A stretch of 64,000 nt of DNA from Kineosporia babensis (GTDB lineage Bacteria; Actinomycetota; Actinomycetes; Actinomycetales; Kineosporiaceae), in contig NZ_JAJOMB010000025.1 of NCBI RefSeq assembly GCF_021129305.1, positions 1-64,000 of the forward strand. Reading direction: 5' to 3'. This document shows positions 53,321-62,126 of this stretch, one piece after another (position 1 is the stretch's first letter; the number at the start of each line of letters is the position of its first letter). Position numbers and translations under genes: made by a program. A model generated the notes under the pieces. The model searched no databases and had not been told where the DNA came from. It saw only the letters and a program-made list of their open reading frames with translations.

Positions 53321-54715
53321 TCAGGGGGAAACCGGGTTTGCTCCGTTCGGGTGCCCGCCGGCCCGGGCGGTGCCTGCAGTCGTGGGGGTGGCGGTGGCGT
53401 GCGTGGCGGGGGCCCAGAGCACGACCTGGGTGCCGCCGACGGCGCCGAGGTCGGCGCCGGAGAAGACTTTCAGGCGTCCGCCGATCTGCTGGGCGCGTTC
53501 GGCCATGCCGACGACCCCGTAGTGACCTGCGCCGGAGAGAGCAGTGAGGTCGTGGGGGACGGTGAAGCCGTGGCCGTCGTCCTTGATCATCAGGCGCAGG
53601 GTGCTGCCTTCGAGGGTGAGGTCGACCCAGGTGTGGGTGGCGCCGGCGTGCTTGGCCACGTTGCCCAGGGCTTCGCGCACGATGCGCAGGACCTCGTGCC
53701 GGACCGGGAGCTCGACGTGGACGGGTGGGTCTTCGTCGAGTTGGGTGTGCACGATCAGTCCCGTCTTGGCTGCCCATTCCCGACAGGCTCGTTCGATCGC
53801 CTCGGCCAGGGTGGCGTCGAGGTCGTCGGCGCGCAGCATGCCCAGCAGTTCGCGGGCCTCGTCGGCGGCGGTGGCGGCGCCGGTGGCGACGGTACGGGCC
53901 AGGTCGGCGGCCAGGTGCGGGCGGGTGTGCACGGCCTCGGGCAGGGAGTCGGCGGCGAAGGCCAGCCCGCGCAGCGTCTTCTCGACCGAGTCGTGCAGCT
54001 CACGGGCCACGCGGGTGCGTTCGGCGGCGACCGCGGAGCGTTCGATGGCGTCCAGGGCGGAGCGGGCGAGGTTGACGTGGCGGACGACGGCGGTGCGGGC
54101 GGTGGCGGCGGCCAGGCCGATCAGGATGTAGAGGGTGGGGACGCCGGTCAGGTAGACGGCCAGGGTGGCGGGGACGTGGTCGAGGCGGATGATCCAGGCG
54201 ACGGCGGCGTAGGCGGCCACGGTCTGCAGGACCCAGACCGGCCAGGCGCGCAGGCCTGCGGTCACGCCGAAGACGGCAGCGGAGCCGCAGGTGAAGGAGA
54301 AGAAGACGGGTCCGCCCTGCATCAGGGCGACGATGGCGGCCCCGGCGGCCAGTTCGACCACGACGAAGCCGAGCCAATGGACGACGGCGGTGGGCCTGCG
54401 CACCAGGACGGCCAGTTCCGCGGCGGTCACTGCGGCGGCGATCAGGGTGCCCAGCAGCAGGGTGCGGGGGTCGGGGTCGATCAGGACGGCGGCGACCACC
54501 AGCATCAGGGTGGCGCCCAGGCGCAGGAGGAGCACGAACTGGCACAGTCCGGCGATACTCTCGGTCGCGCCGCTGACCCAGTGCCGTGGTTCGACCAGGT
54601 CACGGGCCCGCCCGGCGTTCCCGGCGCGGGTGCGGGCAGCACCGGCGGTCCTGGCCGTCCCGGTGACGGGGCCGGTGGGCGGTCGGGTCGGCGCTGCGGT
54701 CGTCGGCCTGGTCAC
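53321..54715 (-). CDS. Sensor histidine kinase, NarL/LiaS-like
   Basis: A 464-residue membrane kinase with about six helices (residues 55-200), a HisKA_3 domain with ARELHDSVEKTLRGLAF, and an ATPase domain (GNVAKHAGATHTW, DDGHGF, GHYGVVGMAERA). It probably senses an envelope or intramembrane signal. GTG start at 54715. Divergent from the DUF1996 gene at 54.9 kb and co-transcribed with the response regulator. Confidence 0.88.
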   Translation of the reverse strand: MTRPTTAAPTRPPTGPVTGTARTAGAARTRAGNAGRARDLVEPRHWVSGATESIAGLCQFVLLLRLGATLMLVVAAVLIDPDPRTLLLGTLIAAAVTAAELAVLVRRPTAVVHWLGFVVVELAAGAAIVALMQGGPVFFSFTCGSAAVFGVTAGLRAWPVWVLQTVAAYAAVAWIIRLDHVPATLAVYLTGVPTLYILIGLAAATARTAVVRHVNLARSALDAIERSAVAAERTRVARELHDSVEKTLRGLAFAADSLPEAVHTRPHLAADLARTVATGAATAADEARELLGMLRADDLDATLAEAIERACREWAAKTGLIVHTQLDEDPPVHVELPVRHEVLRIVREALGNVAKHAGATHTWVDLTLEGSTLRLMIKDDGHGFTVPHDLTALSGAGHYGVVGMAERAQQIGGRLKVFSGADLGAVGGTQVVLWAPATHATATPTTAGTARAGGHPNGANPVSP

Positions 54716-54852
54716 GGCTGCAGCATAGGCATGCGGGCAGGTGGGCAGGTCTGCTGTCCAGGTGGTGCTCTCGGGCGTTGGTTCTGCTGGGCTGGTCTGC
54801 CCCTCGGCCGGTGGTGGGCGTGGGGTGCTGGATGGTGAGTGAGGAGCGGTTG

Positions 54853-55884
54853 ATGCGGTTGCCCGGCGACTGGACGGTGCGCCAGGTAGTGCTCGGGGCG
54901 GTGCTGCTGGCGTTGTTCGTGGCGGTGGCCGCGGTGGTGCCGGTGCTGATCCAGCCCGGAACCGACCCTGAGCCCTCGGCCGGTGAGGCGTCCCCGACGC
55001 TCAGTGCCCCGCCCTCGTCCGCTGCGCCTACCCCGTCCGCGGAGGCCTCCCCGACGCCCACGGCGACGCCGGCACCGAAGAAGAGCACCCCGTCCTTCGT
55101 TGTGCGCCCTGCGGTGGAGCCCCGCCCGGTCAAGGATCCCCCGCACGCGATGTACAAGGAGTTCCCCAGCGTCTGCGCGCAGGTGCGCTCGGCGGCCAAG
55201 GCGCCTGTTGCGGGACTGGCCACTGACGCGACGGGGTACGACGTGTTCGGCACCACGGACACGAAACTCGCCGCGCCGGGCAAGGTTCCCTCCGGGGCCT
55301 CCTCGTGCCTGAACCCGGGGGACCGCTCCACGTACTGGGTGCCCCAGCTGACGCAGGCAGGCGAGGCGATCGAGCCGGAGACGTTCCAGGTGCTCTACAA
55401 GGGCGCGGTGGACGACTACACCAGCGTCCAGGCCTTCCCGGCCGGTCTGCGCATCCTCGCCGGCGGCCGGGGCGCTGCTCCCTCGGCGGCCGCGGAGAGT
55501 TCCGTGTCGTTCTCGTGCACCGATTACGACGAGAACGCGCTACCCCCGGCCTCGACCTGCCGGGACGGCGACCGGCTGATCGCGCGGATCGCGGCCCCCG
55601 GGTGCTGGGACGGACGGCATCTGGATGTCTCCGGGCACCGCTCGCATCTGGCCTGGGCGGCGTCGGGGCAGTGCCCCAGCAGTCATCCGGTGGCGATCCC
55701 GACGTTGCTGGTGCGGGTGGTGTACCCGATCGATGCTGCGCAGGGGGTGAAGGTGTCGGGGCTGAAGGATGCGGAGTACGGCTTCGGCGCGGTCGCGGGG
55801 TGGCAGCCGAAGGTGCTGCGCCAGCTGGTGGGGGAGTGCATCAACGCCGGCGAGCACTGCGGCGAGACCGGGCGCCCCAACTAG
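54853..55884 (+). CDS. Membrane-anchored DUF1996-domain protein
   Basis: A 343-residue protein with one N-terminal transmembrane anchor (VVLGAVLLALFVAVAAVVPVL), a Ser/Pro/Thr/Ala stalk (about 40-90), and a DUF1996-type domain. Shared features with the protein at 51.2 kb are SCLNPGDRSTYWVPQL, VLYKGAVDDYTSVQAFPAGLRI, GCWDGRHLDVSGHRSHLAW and CPSSHPVAIP. The ATG at 54853 has GAGGAG 8 bases upstream. The parallel motifs show both proteins belong to one family, although they differ in length and orientation. Confidence 0.82.
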   Translation: MRLPGDWTVRQVVLGAVLLALFVAVAAVVPVLIQPGTDPEPSAGEASPTLSAPPSSAAPTPSAEASPTPTATPAPKKSTPSFVVRPAVEPRPVKDPPHAMYKEFPSVCAQVRSAAKAPVAGLATDATGYDVFGTTDTKLAAPGKVPSGASSCLNPGDRSTYWVPQLTQAGEAIEPETFQVLYKGAVDDYTSVQAFPAGLRILAGGRGAAPSAAAESSVSFSCTDYDENALPPASTCRDGDRLIARIAAPGCWDGRHLDVSGHRSHLAWAASGQCPSSHPVAIPTLLVRVVYPIDAAQGVKVSGLKDAEYGFGAVAGWQPKVLRQLVGECINAGEHCGETGRPN

Positions 55885-55933
55885 GTCGTGTTTGGTCGTT
55901 CGCTGCTGTAGGCACGGAACTCCCAACCCCGCC

Positions 55934-56569
55934 CTAGGTTTTCAGCCGTAGCTGGGCCAGGCCGGGGCCGGTGAGGTCGGGCAGGGCGTGGGTGCGGCCG
56001 GTGATGGCCATGGCGAGCGCTTCGGCGGGGCCTTCGATGCGCTGGCCGTGCGGGTCGCCCCAGGTGTGGTCCAGATCGGTGGCGTGCAGGGCCAGGCCCT
56101 GCAGGGAGTGCACGCCGAACAGTGCGGGGGCGGGACCTGGCGCGGTGAGGTAGTCGAGCACCAGGCGCCACTGGTGGCCTTCCACGGTGGTTTCCAGGCC
56201 CAGGGGGCGGGCGATGTCGCGCAGGTGGATGCAGGTGTCTACGTAGGGGCCCATCGGCCCGACGCGGGGCGGGTCGAGCCGGTCGTGGGCGTGCGCGCGC
56301 AGCAGGCGGATGAGGTCGCTGCGGGGGCGGCGGGCGATGCGCCGGGTGATGTGGTCGACGGTGCGGTCGGTGTTGCCGCGGTAGCGGATGGCCACGAGGA
56401 AGACCTGGGCGAAGCTGGTGATGCTGGGCTGCAGGAGGTGGGCGGCCATCTCCTGGGCGCTCCAGCCGGCGCACAGCGTCGGGGTGTGCCACTGCTGCTC
56501 GTCCAGGGACTCCAGCAGGTCGGCCAGCAGCAGCCGGTTGGCGGTGGTCAGCTCGTGGATCTGGTTCAT
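55934..56569 (-). CDS. Mycothiol-dependent maleylpyruvate isomerase/DinB-fold protein
   Basis: A 211-residue four-helix-bundle protein. The N-terminal motif (LLADLLESLDEQQWHTPTLCAGWSAQEMAAHLL) is that of the MDMPI/DinB superfamily, where the His ligands bind a metal and mycothiol is the cofactor. Its ATG overlaps the stop of the MarR gene by 4 bases, so the two are co-translated. Substrate unknown. Confidence 0.85.
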   Translation of the reverse strand: MNQIHELTTANRLLLADLLESLDEQQWHTPTLCAGWSAQEMAAHLLQPSITSFAQVFLVAIRYRGNTDRTVDHITRRIARRPRSDLIRLLRAHAHDRLDPPRVGPMGPYVDTCIHLRDIARPLGLETTVEGHQWRLVLDYLTAPGPAPALFGVHSLQGLALHATDLDHTWGDPHGQRIEGPAEALAMAITGRTHALPDLTGPGLAQLRLKT

Positions 56570-57054
56570 GTTTCCTCCCGCAGATGCTGGACATTGGCCC
56601 GCACGTCGCGGTTGAGCCGCCGCAGGACCTGCAGCGTGGTGTTCAGGTCCTCGTCGGGGCACTCGGGCACGGTACGGGCCAGGTGCTCGAGCTCGGACTG
56701 GCGCAGGCGGGCGAACAGCTCCTCGCCCTGGGCGGTGGTGTGGATCAGCACCGAGCGGCGGTGACCCGGATTGGCCCGGCTGTCCACCAGATTCAGGGCG
56801 GCCAGATCGTTGACGTGGCGCTGGACCCCCTGCCGGGCCAGGTCCAGGCGCTCGGCAATCGCGGGCACGGGCAGCGGCCCCTCGTGCTGCAGGATCTGCA
56901 GCACCGCTCGCATCCCGACGCTGACACCCGCCGGGCCCCACAGCGCCTCGACCGCACGGGCGGAGTTCAGGACCAGGGGCCGCACCTGGGCGAGCACCGC
57001 ATCGACGAGGTGACCGCGTCCGGGGACCCCAGGCGTCCTCTGCTCGCTCAACAT
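56566..57054 (-). CDS. MarR-family transcriptional regulator
   Basis: A 162-residue winged-helix regulator: GPLPVPAIAERLDLARQGVQRHVNDL is the recognition region and GHRRSVLIHTT is the wing. It probably represses its own operon and senses the compound handled by the mycothiol enzyme. ATG at 57054, inside a palindromic candidate operator. Confidence 0.88.
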   Translation of the reverse strand: MLSEQRTPGVPGRGHLVDAVLAQVRPLVLNSARAVEALWGPAGVSVGMRAVLQILQHEGPLPVPAIAERLDLARQGVQRHVNDLAALNLVDSRANPGHRRSVLIHTTAQGEELFARLRQSELEHLARTVPECPDEDLNTTLQVLRRLNRDVRANVQHLREET

Positions 57055-57071
57055 GACAACAATGATGTCAT
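57053..57071. promoter_or_regulatory. Candidate MarR operator overlapping its own start codon
   Basis: ATGACA (57053-57058) and TGTCAT (57066-57071) form a 6-bp inverted repeat with a 7-base spacer. It covers the MarR start codon, so binding of the dimer would block transcription or translation. Typical spacing for autoregulating MarR proteins. Confidence 0.5.
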
Positions 57072-57329
57072 CTTGGCGCGTGAACCGCCAGGACCACAGA
57101 GTGACCGACTTACCCGCGCGTCACTAAGCGCAACAGCGACCCCTGCAAATGCGATCACCGGCGAAACGCAGGGCCATGGCCGCGACACCTGTAGTGACGA
57201 CACATCGGCTTAACGGCTGAACTGGGCTTTTCCCTGTCGCGCGGGCTATCTTTCTCGCGAGTCGAGAGGTTTCGGCCGGGGCACCACCAGCGCCATGCGC
57301 GCGAAAGGTCCACTACAAGGAGTAACGGG

Positions 57330-57617
57330 ATGGATATCGACATCATCACCACCACCGGCGAGCGATCAACAGTCACGCTCAGCCGCAGTGGCGATGGCTC
57401 CAGCGTCGATGTCTGGTACTGCGACGTGCAGCACGCCCACATTCCGATGGATGAACTGCGGGGCTGGCTCGCCCGCCGCGGCCCGATCAGAGAACCGGGC
57501 CGCTGGGGACGGGTCGAATTCACCATCCAGGGAGGCAACACCCTCCTGACCGTCCGGCCGGAGGTCGTCGACCAACCGCTCGTGCTCACCGACCTGTCCC
57601 GCCTGACCAGCCCCTGA
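57330..57617 (+). CDS. Small hypothetical protein, 95 aa
   Basis: A 95-residue soluble protein with beta-strand-like alternation (DIDIITTTGE, VEFTIQGGNTLLTV) and no signal peptide. AAGGAG 9 bases upstream strongly supports the ATG. Family not recognised. It precedes the DUF397 gene in the same direction with a gap of 89 bases. Confidence 0.65.
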   Translation: MDIDIITTTGERSTVTLSRSGDGSSVDVWYCDVQHAHIPMDELRGWLARRGPIREPGRWGRVEFTIQGGNTLLTVRPEVVDQPLVLTDLSRLTSP

Positions 57618-57706
57618 AATTCACCGCCTGGCCGTCCCCACGCGTAAACAGAACGATCCGGACGGCCACCAGAACCACCGATGAACCGAGTGATTGGAGA
57701 GCGGTC

Positions 57707-57937
57707 ATGTCCGCAACCGAAGTCAACCTGCTGAGCAACGACGAGTCCCTGGAATGGCGCAAGAGCTCCTTCAGCGCCGTCAACGGCAACTGCGTCGAGA
57801 TCGCCTTCCGCACCGACGGCCAGGTCGCCGTCCGCGACACCAAGGCCAAGGGCCAGGGCCCCGTGCTCAGCTTCGGCAACGACGAATGGACCGCCTTCCT
57901 CGACGGCATCGCCGCCGGGGAAATGCACGGCGCCTGA
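57707..57937 (+). CDS. DUF397 protein
   Basis: A 76-residue actinomycete protein. The pattern WRKSSFSAVNGNCVEIAF, then VAVRDTKAKGQGPVL and WTAFLDGI, is the DUF397 signature. Such proteins usually sit beside an XRE-family regulator and act in developmental regulation. No such regulator is adjacent here, so this is an orphan copy. TTGGAGAG lies about 7 bases before the ATG. Confidence 0.88.
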   Translation: MSATEVNLLSNDESLEWRKSSFSAVNGNCVEIAFRTDGQVAVRDTKAKGQGPVLSFGNDEWTAFLDGIAAGEMHGA

Positions 57938-57948
57938 TCCTCACACCC

Positions 57949-57967
57949 GGTCAGGCAACCCCTGACC
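57949..57967 (+). terminator. Hairpin after the DUF397 gene
   Basis: GGTCAGG, 5-base loop, CCTGACC: a perfect 7-bp stem 11 bases after the stop codon. No U-tract. Confidence 0.55.
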
Positions 57968-58276
57968 ACACAACCCCATAGGTGACGAGTACCTGGTCTG
58001 CCCGCACGCCACGGATCCAACCGAGAACCAGCGGCCTGCGGAGGAGGCGAGACGGCCCGACCGACGCCCAGCATCGGCAGCCGTCCAGACCACGTACTCA
58101 ACACCACACAGCCGATGAGCACAGGCGGGGGCGGCCCGCCGGCTCATCATCTCGCGCTGCCTGCACCTGCAGCGCTCGCCGTCGGGTGGGCCACCACGAC
58201 CATAAGCAGGGACCCACCCGGCTGTCCGGCGAATGACCAAACCGTGACCTGACAGCTGAGGCTAAAGTTGCGAGCT
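57968..58276. other. Non-coding stretch before acetyltransferase
   Basis: About 310 bases without a convincing gene. Short open frames on both strands have no ribosome binding site or recognisable protein. It probably contains the promoter of the downstream acetyltransferase. Confidence 0.4.
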
Positions 58277-58693
58277 GTGCTCGAACTCCGCCCAGCCACG
58301 GCCGCCGACCTCCCCGCCGTCCTCGACTTCTGGCAGGACGCCGCCGAGAACAACAGCCGCCCAGCAGACTCCACCACCGCCCTGCAGGCACTCCTCGAGC
58401 GCGACCCGCACGCCCTGGTCCTGGCCCTCGTCGACGAACAGATCGCCGGCACCCTGATCGCCGGCTTCGACGGCTGGCGCTACCACCTCTACCGCCTGGC
58501 CGTAGCCCCCGACCGACGCCGGCAGGGCATCGCCACCGCCCTCGTCGAACACGCCGAGGAACGCTTCAAGGCCCTCGGTGCCACCCGCGCCGACGCCATG
58601 GTCCTGGACGAGAACACCACCGCCCACAGCGCCTGGCAGGCCCGCGGCTACCGCCTCCAGGAAAACTGGTCCCGCTGGGTTAAACCCCTCTGA
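58277..58693 (+). CDS. GNAT-family N-acetyltransferase
   Basis: A 138-residue acetyltransferase. LELRPATAADLPAVLDFW is the usual N-terminal signature and YRLAVAPDRRRQGIATALVEH is the acetyl-CoA loop (RRQGIA). The C-terminal motif AWQARGYRLQ matches the family. GTG at 58277 is chosen; a TTG at 58268 is possible. Its stop lies 14 bases inside the 3' end of the convergent MFS gene. Confidence 0.85.
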   Translation: MLELRPATAADLPAVLDFWQDAAENNSRPADSTTALQALLERDPHALVLALVDEQIAGTLIAGFDGWRYHLYRLAVAPDRRRQGIATALVEHAEERFKALGATRADAMVLDENTTAHSAWQARGYRLQENWSRWVKPL

Positions 58694-59915
58694 CCCCACG
58701 ATGGCCGCACCACATCAGCGCACTCGCGGCCACGACCAGCCCGGCCATCAGCCCGGCCACCCCGCTCCAGCCCCAGCCGGCGAAGAACATCCCGCCGACC
58801 CAGCCCAGCACGCTGGAGCCCAGGTAGTAGAACAAGTTGTACAGCGACGCCGCCTGGGCCCGGCCGGTACCGGCCCGGGCCCCGACCCACCCCGAGGCGA
58901 TCGCGTGCGCACCGAAGAAACCACCGGTGAGCACCACCAGCCCGACCGCGATCGCCACCAGGTTGTCCACCAGCGTCAGGGCAACTCCGGCGAGCATCGT
59001 GGACCAGGACAGCGCCAGCACCCTGATCCGGCCCAGCCGCCCGGCCAGCCGACCCGCGTGCCGCGAGGAGAACGTCCCGGACAGGTACGCCAGGAACAAC
59101 AGCGACGTCACCGCCGCGCTCAACCCGAAAGGCTGCGCCTCCAGCCGGAATCCCAGGTAGTTGTACACCGCGACGAACCCGCCCATCAGCAGGAACGCCT
59201 GCGCGTACAGCACCAGCATCCCCGGATCCCGCAGATGCGTCCCCACATTGCGCACCACATCGGCCGCCCGCACACCCCGGTCCCGCACGAACCCCCGCGC
59301 CGGGGGAGCGAGCACCACGAACGCCACCGACCCCAGGGCCGCCACCACCCAGGTCAGGGCCACACCCCAGCGCCAGCCCCACAACTCAGCCACCGGCCCG
59401 GCAATCATCCGCCCACTGATCCCGCCCAACGTGGTCCCCGAGACATAGGTAGCCGCCGCCACCGTCGCCTGCGCCGGGCTGACCTCGTCGTGCAGGTACG
59501 TGATCGCCAGACCCGGAATCCCACCCAACGCCAGACCCTGCAGCACCCGCAGCACCACCATGCCCTCGAACCCGGGAAACACGATCCACGCCAGACCCAG
59601 CACCGCCGAAGCCACCATCGCCGCCCGCATCGCCGTCAGACGCCCGATCCGGTCCGCCACCCATGACCACGGCAGCACCCCCAACGCCAGCCCCACCGTC
59701 CCGGCCGAGACCAGCAACGCCGACTGCGCCTCCGACACCCGCATCGACTGCGCCACCAGCGGCAACACACCCTGCGGCGCATACAAGGCCGCGAAACAGG
59801 CAACCCCCGCGCACAACAACGCCCCAACCAGCCGCCGGTACTCGCGCGAACCCACCTCGTACCCCGCCCCGGCACCACCCAGATCCCGCCCAGCCGCCCG
59901 GTCCACAGTCGTCAT
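58680..59915 (-). CDS. MFS transporter, 12-helix, probably controlled by the divergent LysR
   Basis: A 411-residue permease of the YnfM/drug-exporter-like MFS group with about 12 helices. Motif A-like segment WVADRIGRLTAMRAAM is in the first half. LHDEVSPAQATVAAATYVSG and GRMIAGPVAELWGWR lie mid-chain. The start codon is 71 bases from the divergent LysR start, so both promoters share one region. Substrate unknown. Confidence 0.87.
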   Translation of the reverse strand: MTTVDRAAGRDLGGAGAGYEVGSREYRRLVGALLCAGVACFAALYAPQGVLPLVAQSMRVSEAQSALLVSAGTVGLALGVLPWSWVADRIGRLTAMRAAMVASAVLGLAWIVFPGFEGMVVLRVLQGLALGGIPGLAITYLHDEVSPAQATVAAATYVSGTTLGGISGRMIAGPVAELWGWRWGVALTWVVAALGSVAFVVLAPPARGFVRDRGVRAADVVRNVGTHLRDPGMLVLYAQAFLLMGGFVAVYNYLGFRLEAQPFGLSAAVTSLLFLAYLSGTFSSRHAGRLAGRLGRIRVLALSWSTMLAGVALTLVDNLVAIAVGLVVLTGGFFGAHAIASGWVGARAGTGRAQAASLYNLFYYLGSSVLGWVGGMFFAGWGWSGVAGLMAGLVVAASALMWCGHRGVRGV

Positions 59916-59986
59916 ACCAGCAACGCTAAGTCCCGCCCGACATCAAGCACCAATGCATGAAACGAGGCAACGCATAGCATCAACGC

Positions 59987-60913
59987 ATGGACCTGCGACC
60001 CATCCTCCCCACCCTCCCGCTCCTGACCGCCATCGCCGACACCGGCGGCATCTCAGCCGCCGCCGACGAACTCGGCGTACCCCAATCCACCGTCAGCCGC
60101 GGCATCGCCCGCCTTGAACACCACCTCGGCACCCCCCTCCTCGACCGTGACGGCAGGGGAGTACGCCTCAACCCCGCCGGCCAAGAACTCACCACCGCCA
60201 CCCGCCGCGCCCTCGACCTCATCACCGAAGCCACCACCCACATCCGCGCCGACGCCACCCGCCGCGACAACACCGTCTCCATCGTCTTCCAGAACTCACT
60301 CGGACGAACCCTCATCCCCGCCCTCGTCAAAACCCTCGTCACCCAACGCCCCGGCACCCACGTCAACCTCCGCCAAGGAAGCCGCACCTACTGCATCGCC
60401 GAATTCACCTCCGGCGCCGCCGACGCCCTCCTCATCAGCCCACCCCTGGACCCCACCCCCAACACCCAAACAGCCAGCCTCTACACCGAACACCTCGTCC
60501 TCGCCGTACCCCACACCCACCACCTCGCCACCCACCCCACCGTCCACCTCCACGAACTCGAAGGAGAACCCCCCCTCGGCCTCGCCCCCGCCTACGGCCT
60601 CCGCAACATCACCGACACCCTCCTCAACCACGCCGGCGTCCGCGTCACCTACGCCTTCGAAGGAGAAGACGTCCAAACCGTCCGCGGACTCGTCGCCGCC
60701 GGCCTCGGCATCGCCATCCTCCCCCCAGAAGGCACCACCCCCGACCTCACCGAAATCCCCATCGACAACCCCCACGCCATCCGCGAACTCGCCGCCACCT
60801 GGCGCCCCCACCACACCCCCCGACGCCCCGCCCTCACCGCACTCGCCAACATCCTCCAGGCCGAACCCACCTGGCTCGGCCGCACCAACTTGCAGCCCCC
60901 ACCCACTGGATGA
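59987..60913 (+). CDS. LysR-family transcriptional regulator
   Basis: A 308-residue regulator. The helix-turn-helix is near residues 12-45 (LLTAIADTGGISAAADELGV, QSTVSRGIARLEHHL) and the rest is the ligand-binding domain (LVAAGLGIAILPPEG). It is divergent from the MFS gene, the typical arrangement for a LysR protein controlling its neighbour. Wobble positions are extremely C-rich. Confidence 0.9.
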   Translation: MDLRPILPTLPLLTAIADTGGISAAADELGVPQSTVSRGIARLEHHLGTPLLDRDGRGVRLNPAGQELTTATRRALDLITEATTHIRADATRRDNTVSIVFQNSLGRTLIPALVKTLVTQRPGTHVNLRQGSRTYCIAEFTSGAADALLISPPLDPTPNTQTASLYTEHLVLAVPHTHHLATHPTVHLHELEGEPPLGLAPAYGLRNITDTLLNHAGVRVTYAFEGEDVQTVRGLVAAGLGIAILPPEGTTPDLTEIPIDNPHAIRELAATWRPHHTPRRPALTALANILQAEPTWLGRTNLQPPPTG

Positions 60914-60956
60914 ACACTCCGAAGAGTCCGATACGCCCCAAAACGAGGAGCTGACC

Positions 60957-61190
60957 ATGTACGTCGGCGGAGGCATCGCACTACTCGTGATCGGCGGAAT
61001 CCTGGCCTTCGGAGTCCGCGACAGCATCGACGACCTCGACCTCACCATGATCGGCTACGTCTGCATGGCCGGCGGCGTCCTCGCCATCGTCCTGTCCCTC
61101 ATCCTCAACAAACAACGCGCCAACACCTCCCACACCGAAGTCGTCGAACGCCGCAACAGCGGCGGCTCAGTGCCCCCACCCAGCGTCTGA
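60957..61190 (+). CDS. DUF6458-type small membrane protein, 77 aa
   Basis: A 77-residue protein with two transmembrane segments (GGGIALLVIGGILAFGV and IGYVCMAGGVLAIVLSLIL) separated by DSIDDLDLTM. It matches the small actinomycete DUF6458 pattern. ATG at 60957 with GAGGAG 8 bases upstream. The polar C-terminal tail is rich in Ser/Arg/Pro. Function unknown. Confidence 0.78.
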   Translation: MYVGGGIALLVIGGILAFGVRDSIDDLDLTMIGYVCMAGGVLAIVLSLILNKQRANTSHTEVVERRNSGGSVPPPSV

Positions 61191-61206
61191 CCCATCACAA
61201 CGACCT

Positions 61207-61854
61207 TCAGAACGCCGAGATCTCCCGCCGGCGCTCGCGGCGGGTCAGGGTGCTGATCACGGACGACTGGCCGTGGCGACGCACCGCGAGCCGCAGAATC
61301 AGTTCACTGACCGGGGTGAAGACCGCTTCCGGGAACTGCGGGGTGTCCAGGCCGAGACTGACGGCCAGGTCGTCGGAGTGCACGACGATCTCGAGCATGC
61401 GGGTCAGCAGGAACGCGTCCCGCCGCAAAGACCAGCCCTGCCAGGGCAATCCGACCAGATCGGTGGCGCTGCCGGTGGTGAGAATTTCTCTGACCACGGC
61501 TGCGTCCTGCTCGAGCCGCTCCAAGAGCTTATGGACGCCCGCCAGCGCCAGTTGGTCATCGGTGGTGCGCTCGTTCTCGGGGTCGTCCGGAGATGTCGAG
61601 GTGACCCAGGCCGCCCTGGCGTAGTGCTCGTCCGCGCCGCCTTCCAGAGCGGTCAGGTCGGTCGGCTGGGGGAGGAGCTTGTTCGCGAGCGTCACCTGCC
61701 GGCTCAGGTGGCAGGCGAGGGCTCCGACCGACATCTTCGGCAGCTTGCTGGGGGAGTGCCAGCGCTCGGCGCAGGCCGGGTCGGACAGGAGGGCAGTGGC
61801 GGGGCCCAGGGCCTCAAGGAACGCGCTGTCGTAACGATTCACGGTGTCCGTCAT
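61207..61854 (-). CDS. Maleylpyruvate isomerase/DinB-fold (mycothiol-type) protein
   Basis: A 215-residue protein of the MDMPI/DinB superfamily. The N-terminal helix-bundle motif DSAFLEALGPATALLSDP, then MSVGALACHLSRQV with a metal-ligand type His, and later MLEIVVHSDDLAVSLGL support the call. ATG at 61854 with AGGAT upstream. The gene is preceded by an AT-rich region carrying one copy of the GATAACAGG motif. Confidence 0.75.
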   Translation of the reverse strand: MTDTVNRYDSAFLEALGPATALLSDPACAERWHSPSKLPKMSVGALACHLSRQVTLANKLLPQPTDLTALEGGADEHYARAAWVTSTSPDDPENERTTDDQLALAGVHKLLERLEQDAAVVREILTTGSATDLVGLPWQGWSLRRDAFLLTRMLEIVVHSDDLAVSLGLDTPQFPEAVFTPVSELILRLAVRRHGQSSVISTLTRRERRREISAF

Positions 61855-61947
61855 GGAGTTCGATCCTGCCGTTGGGTTCTTGGGCATCGCAATCAGGTCG
61901 TCTTCAGCCTGCGGGGCAAGGTAGTCACGCGTCTCTCCAGTCACTTT

Positions 61948-61963
61948 GATAACAGGCTTTTGC
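61948..61963. repeat. GATAACAGGC motif, copy 1
   Basis: GATAACAGGCTTTTGC, about 94 bases upstream of the mycothiol-type gene (minus strand). Two further copies with the same core lie upstream of the next minus-strand genes. Confidence 0.55.
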
Positions 61964-62017
61964 AAATTCCTTCTCTTGAAACTAAGAAATCGCAGCGACA
62001 GCCAACCCGAAAAGCAG

Positions 62018-62063
62018 ACCGGGGCAGCAAAAGTTTGTCCAGAGCACACTTTGCTGCCCCGGT
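62018..62063 (-). terminator. Terminator of the recombinase-like gene
   Basis: ACCGGGGCAGCAAAAGT (62018-62034) pairs with ACTTTGCTGCCCCGGT (62048-62063) with one bulged A; loop 13 bases. It lies about 64 bases after the stop codon of the recombinase-like gene on the minus strand. Confidence 0.7.
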
Positions 62064-62126
62064 ACCGCGCAGGATCCTGGGTGTCCCGACGTTTTTGGGG
62101 GAGCGTTGCACGGCTGAGGGCGGAGC

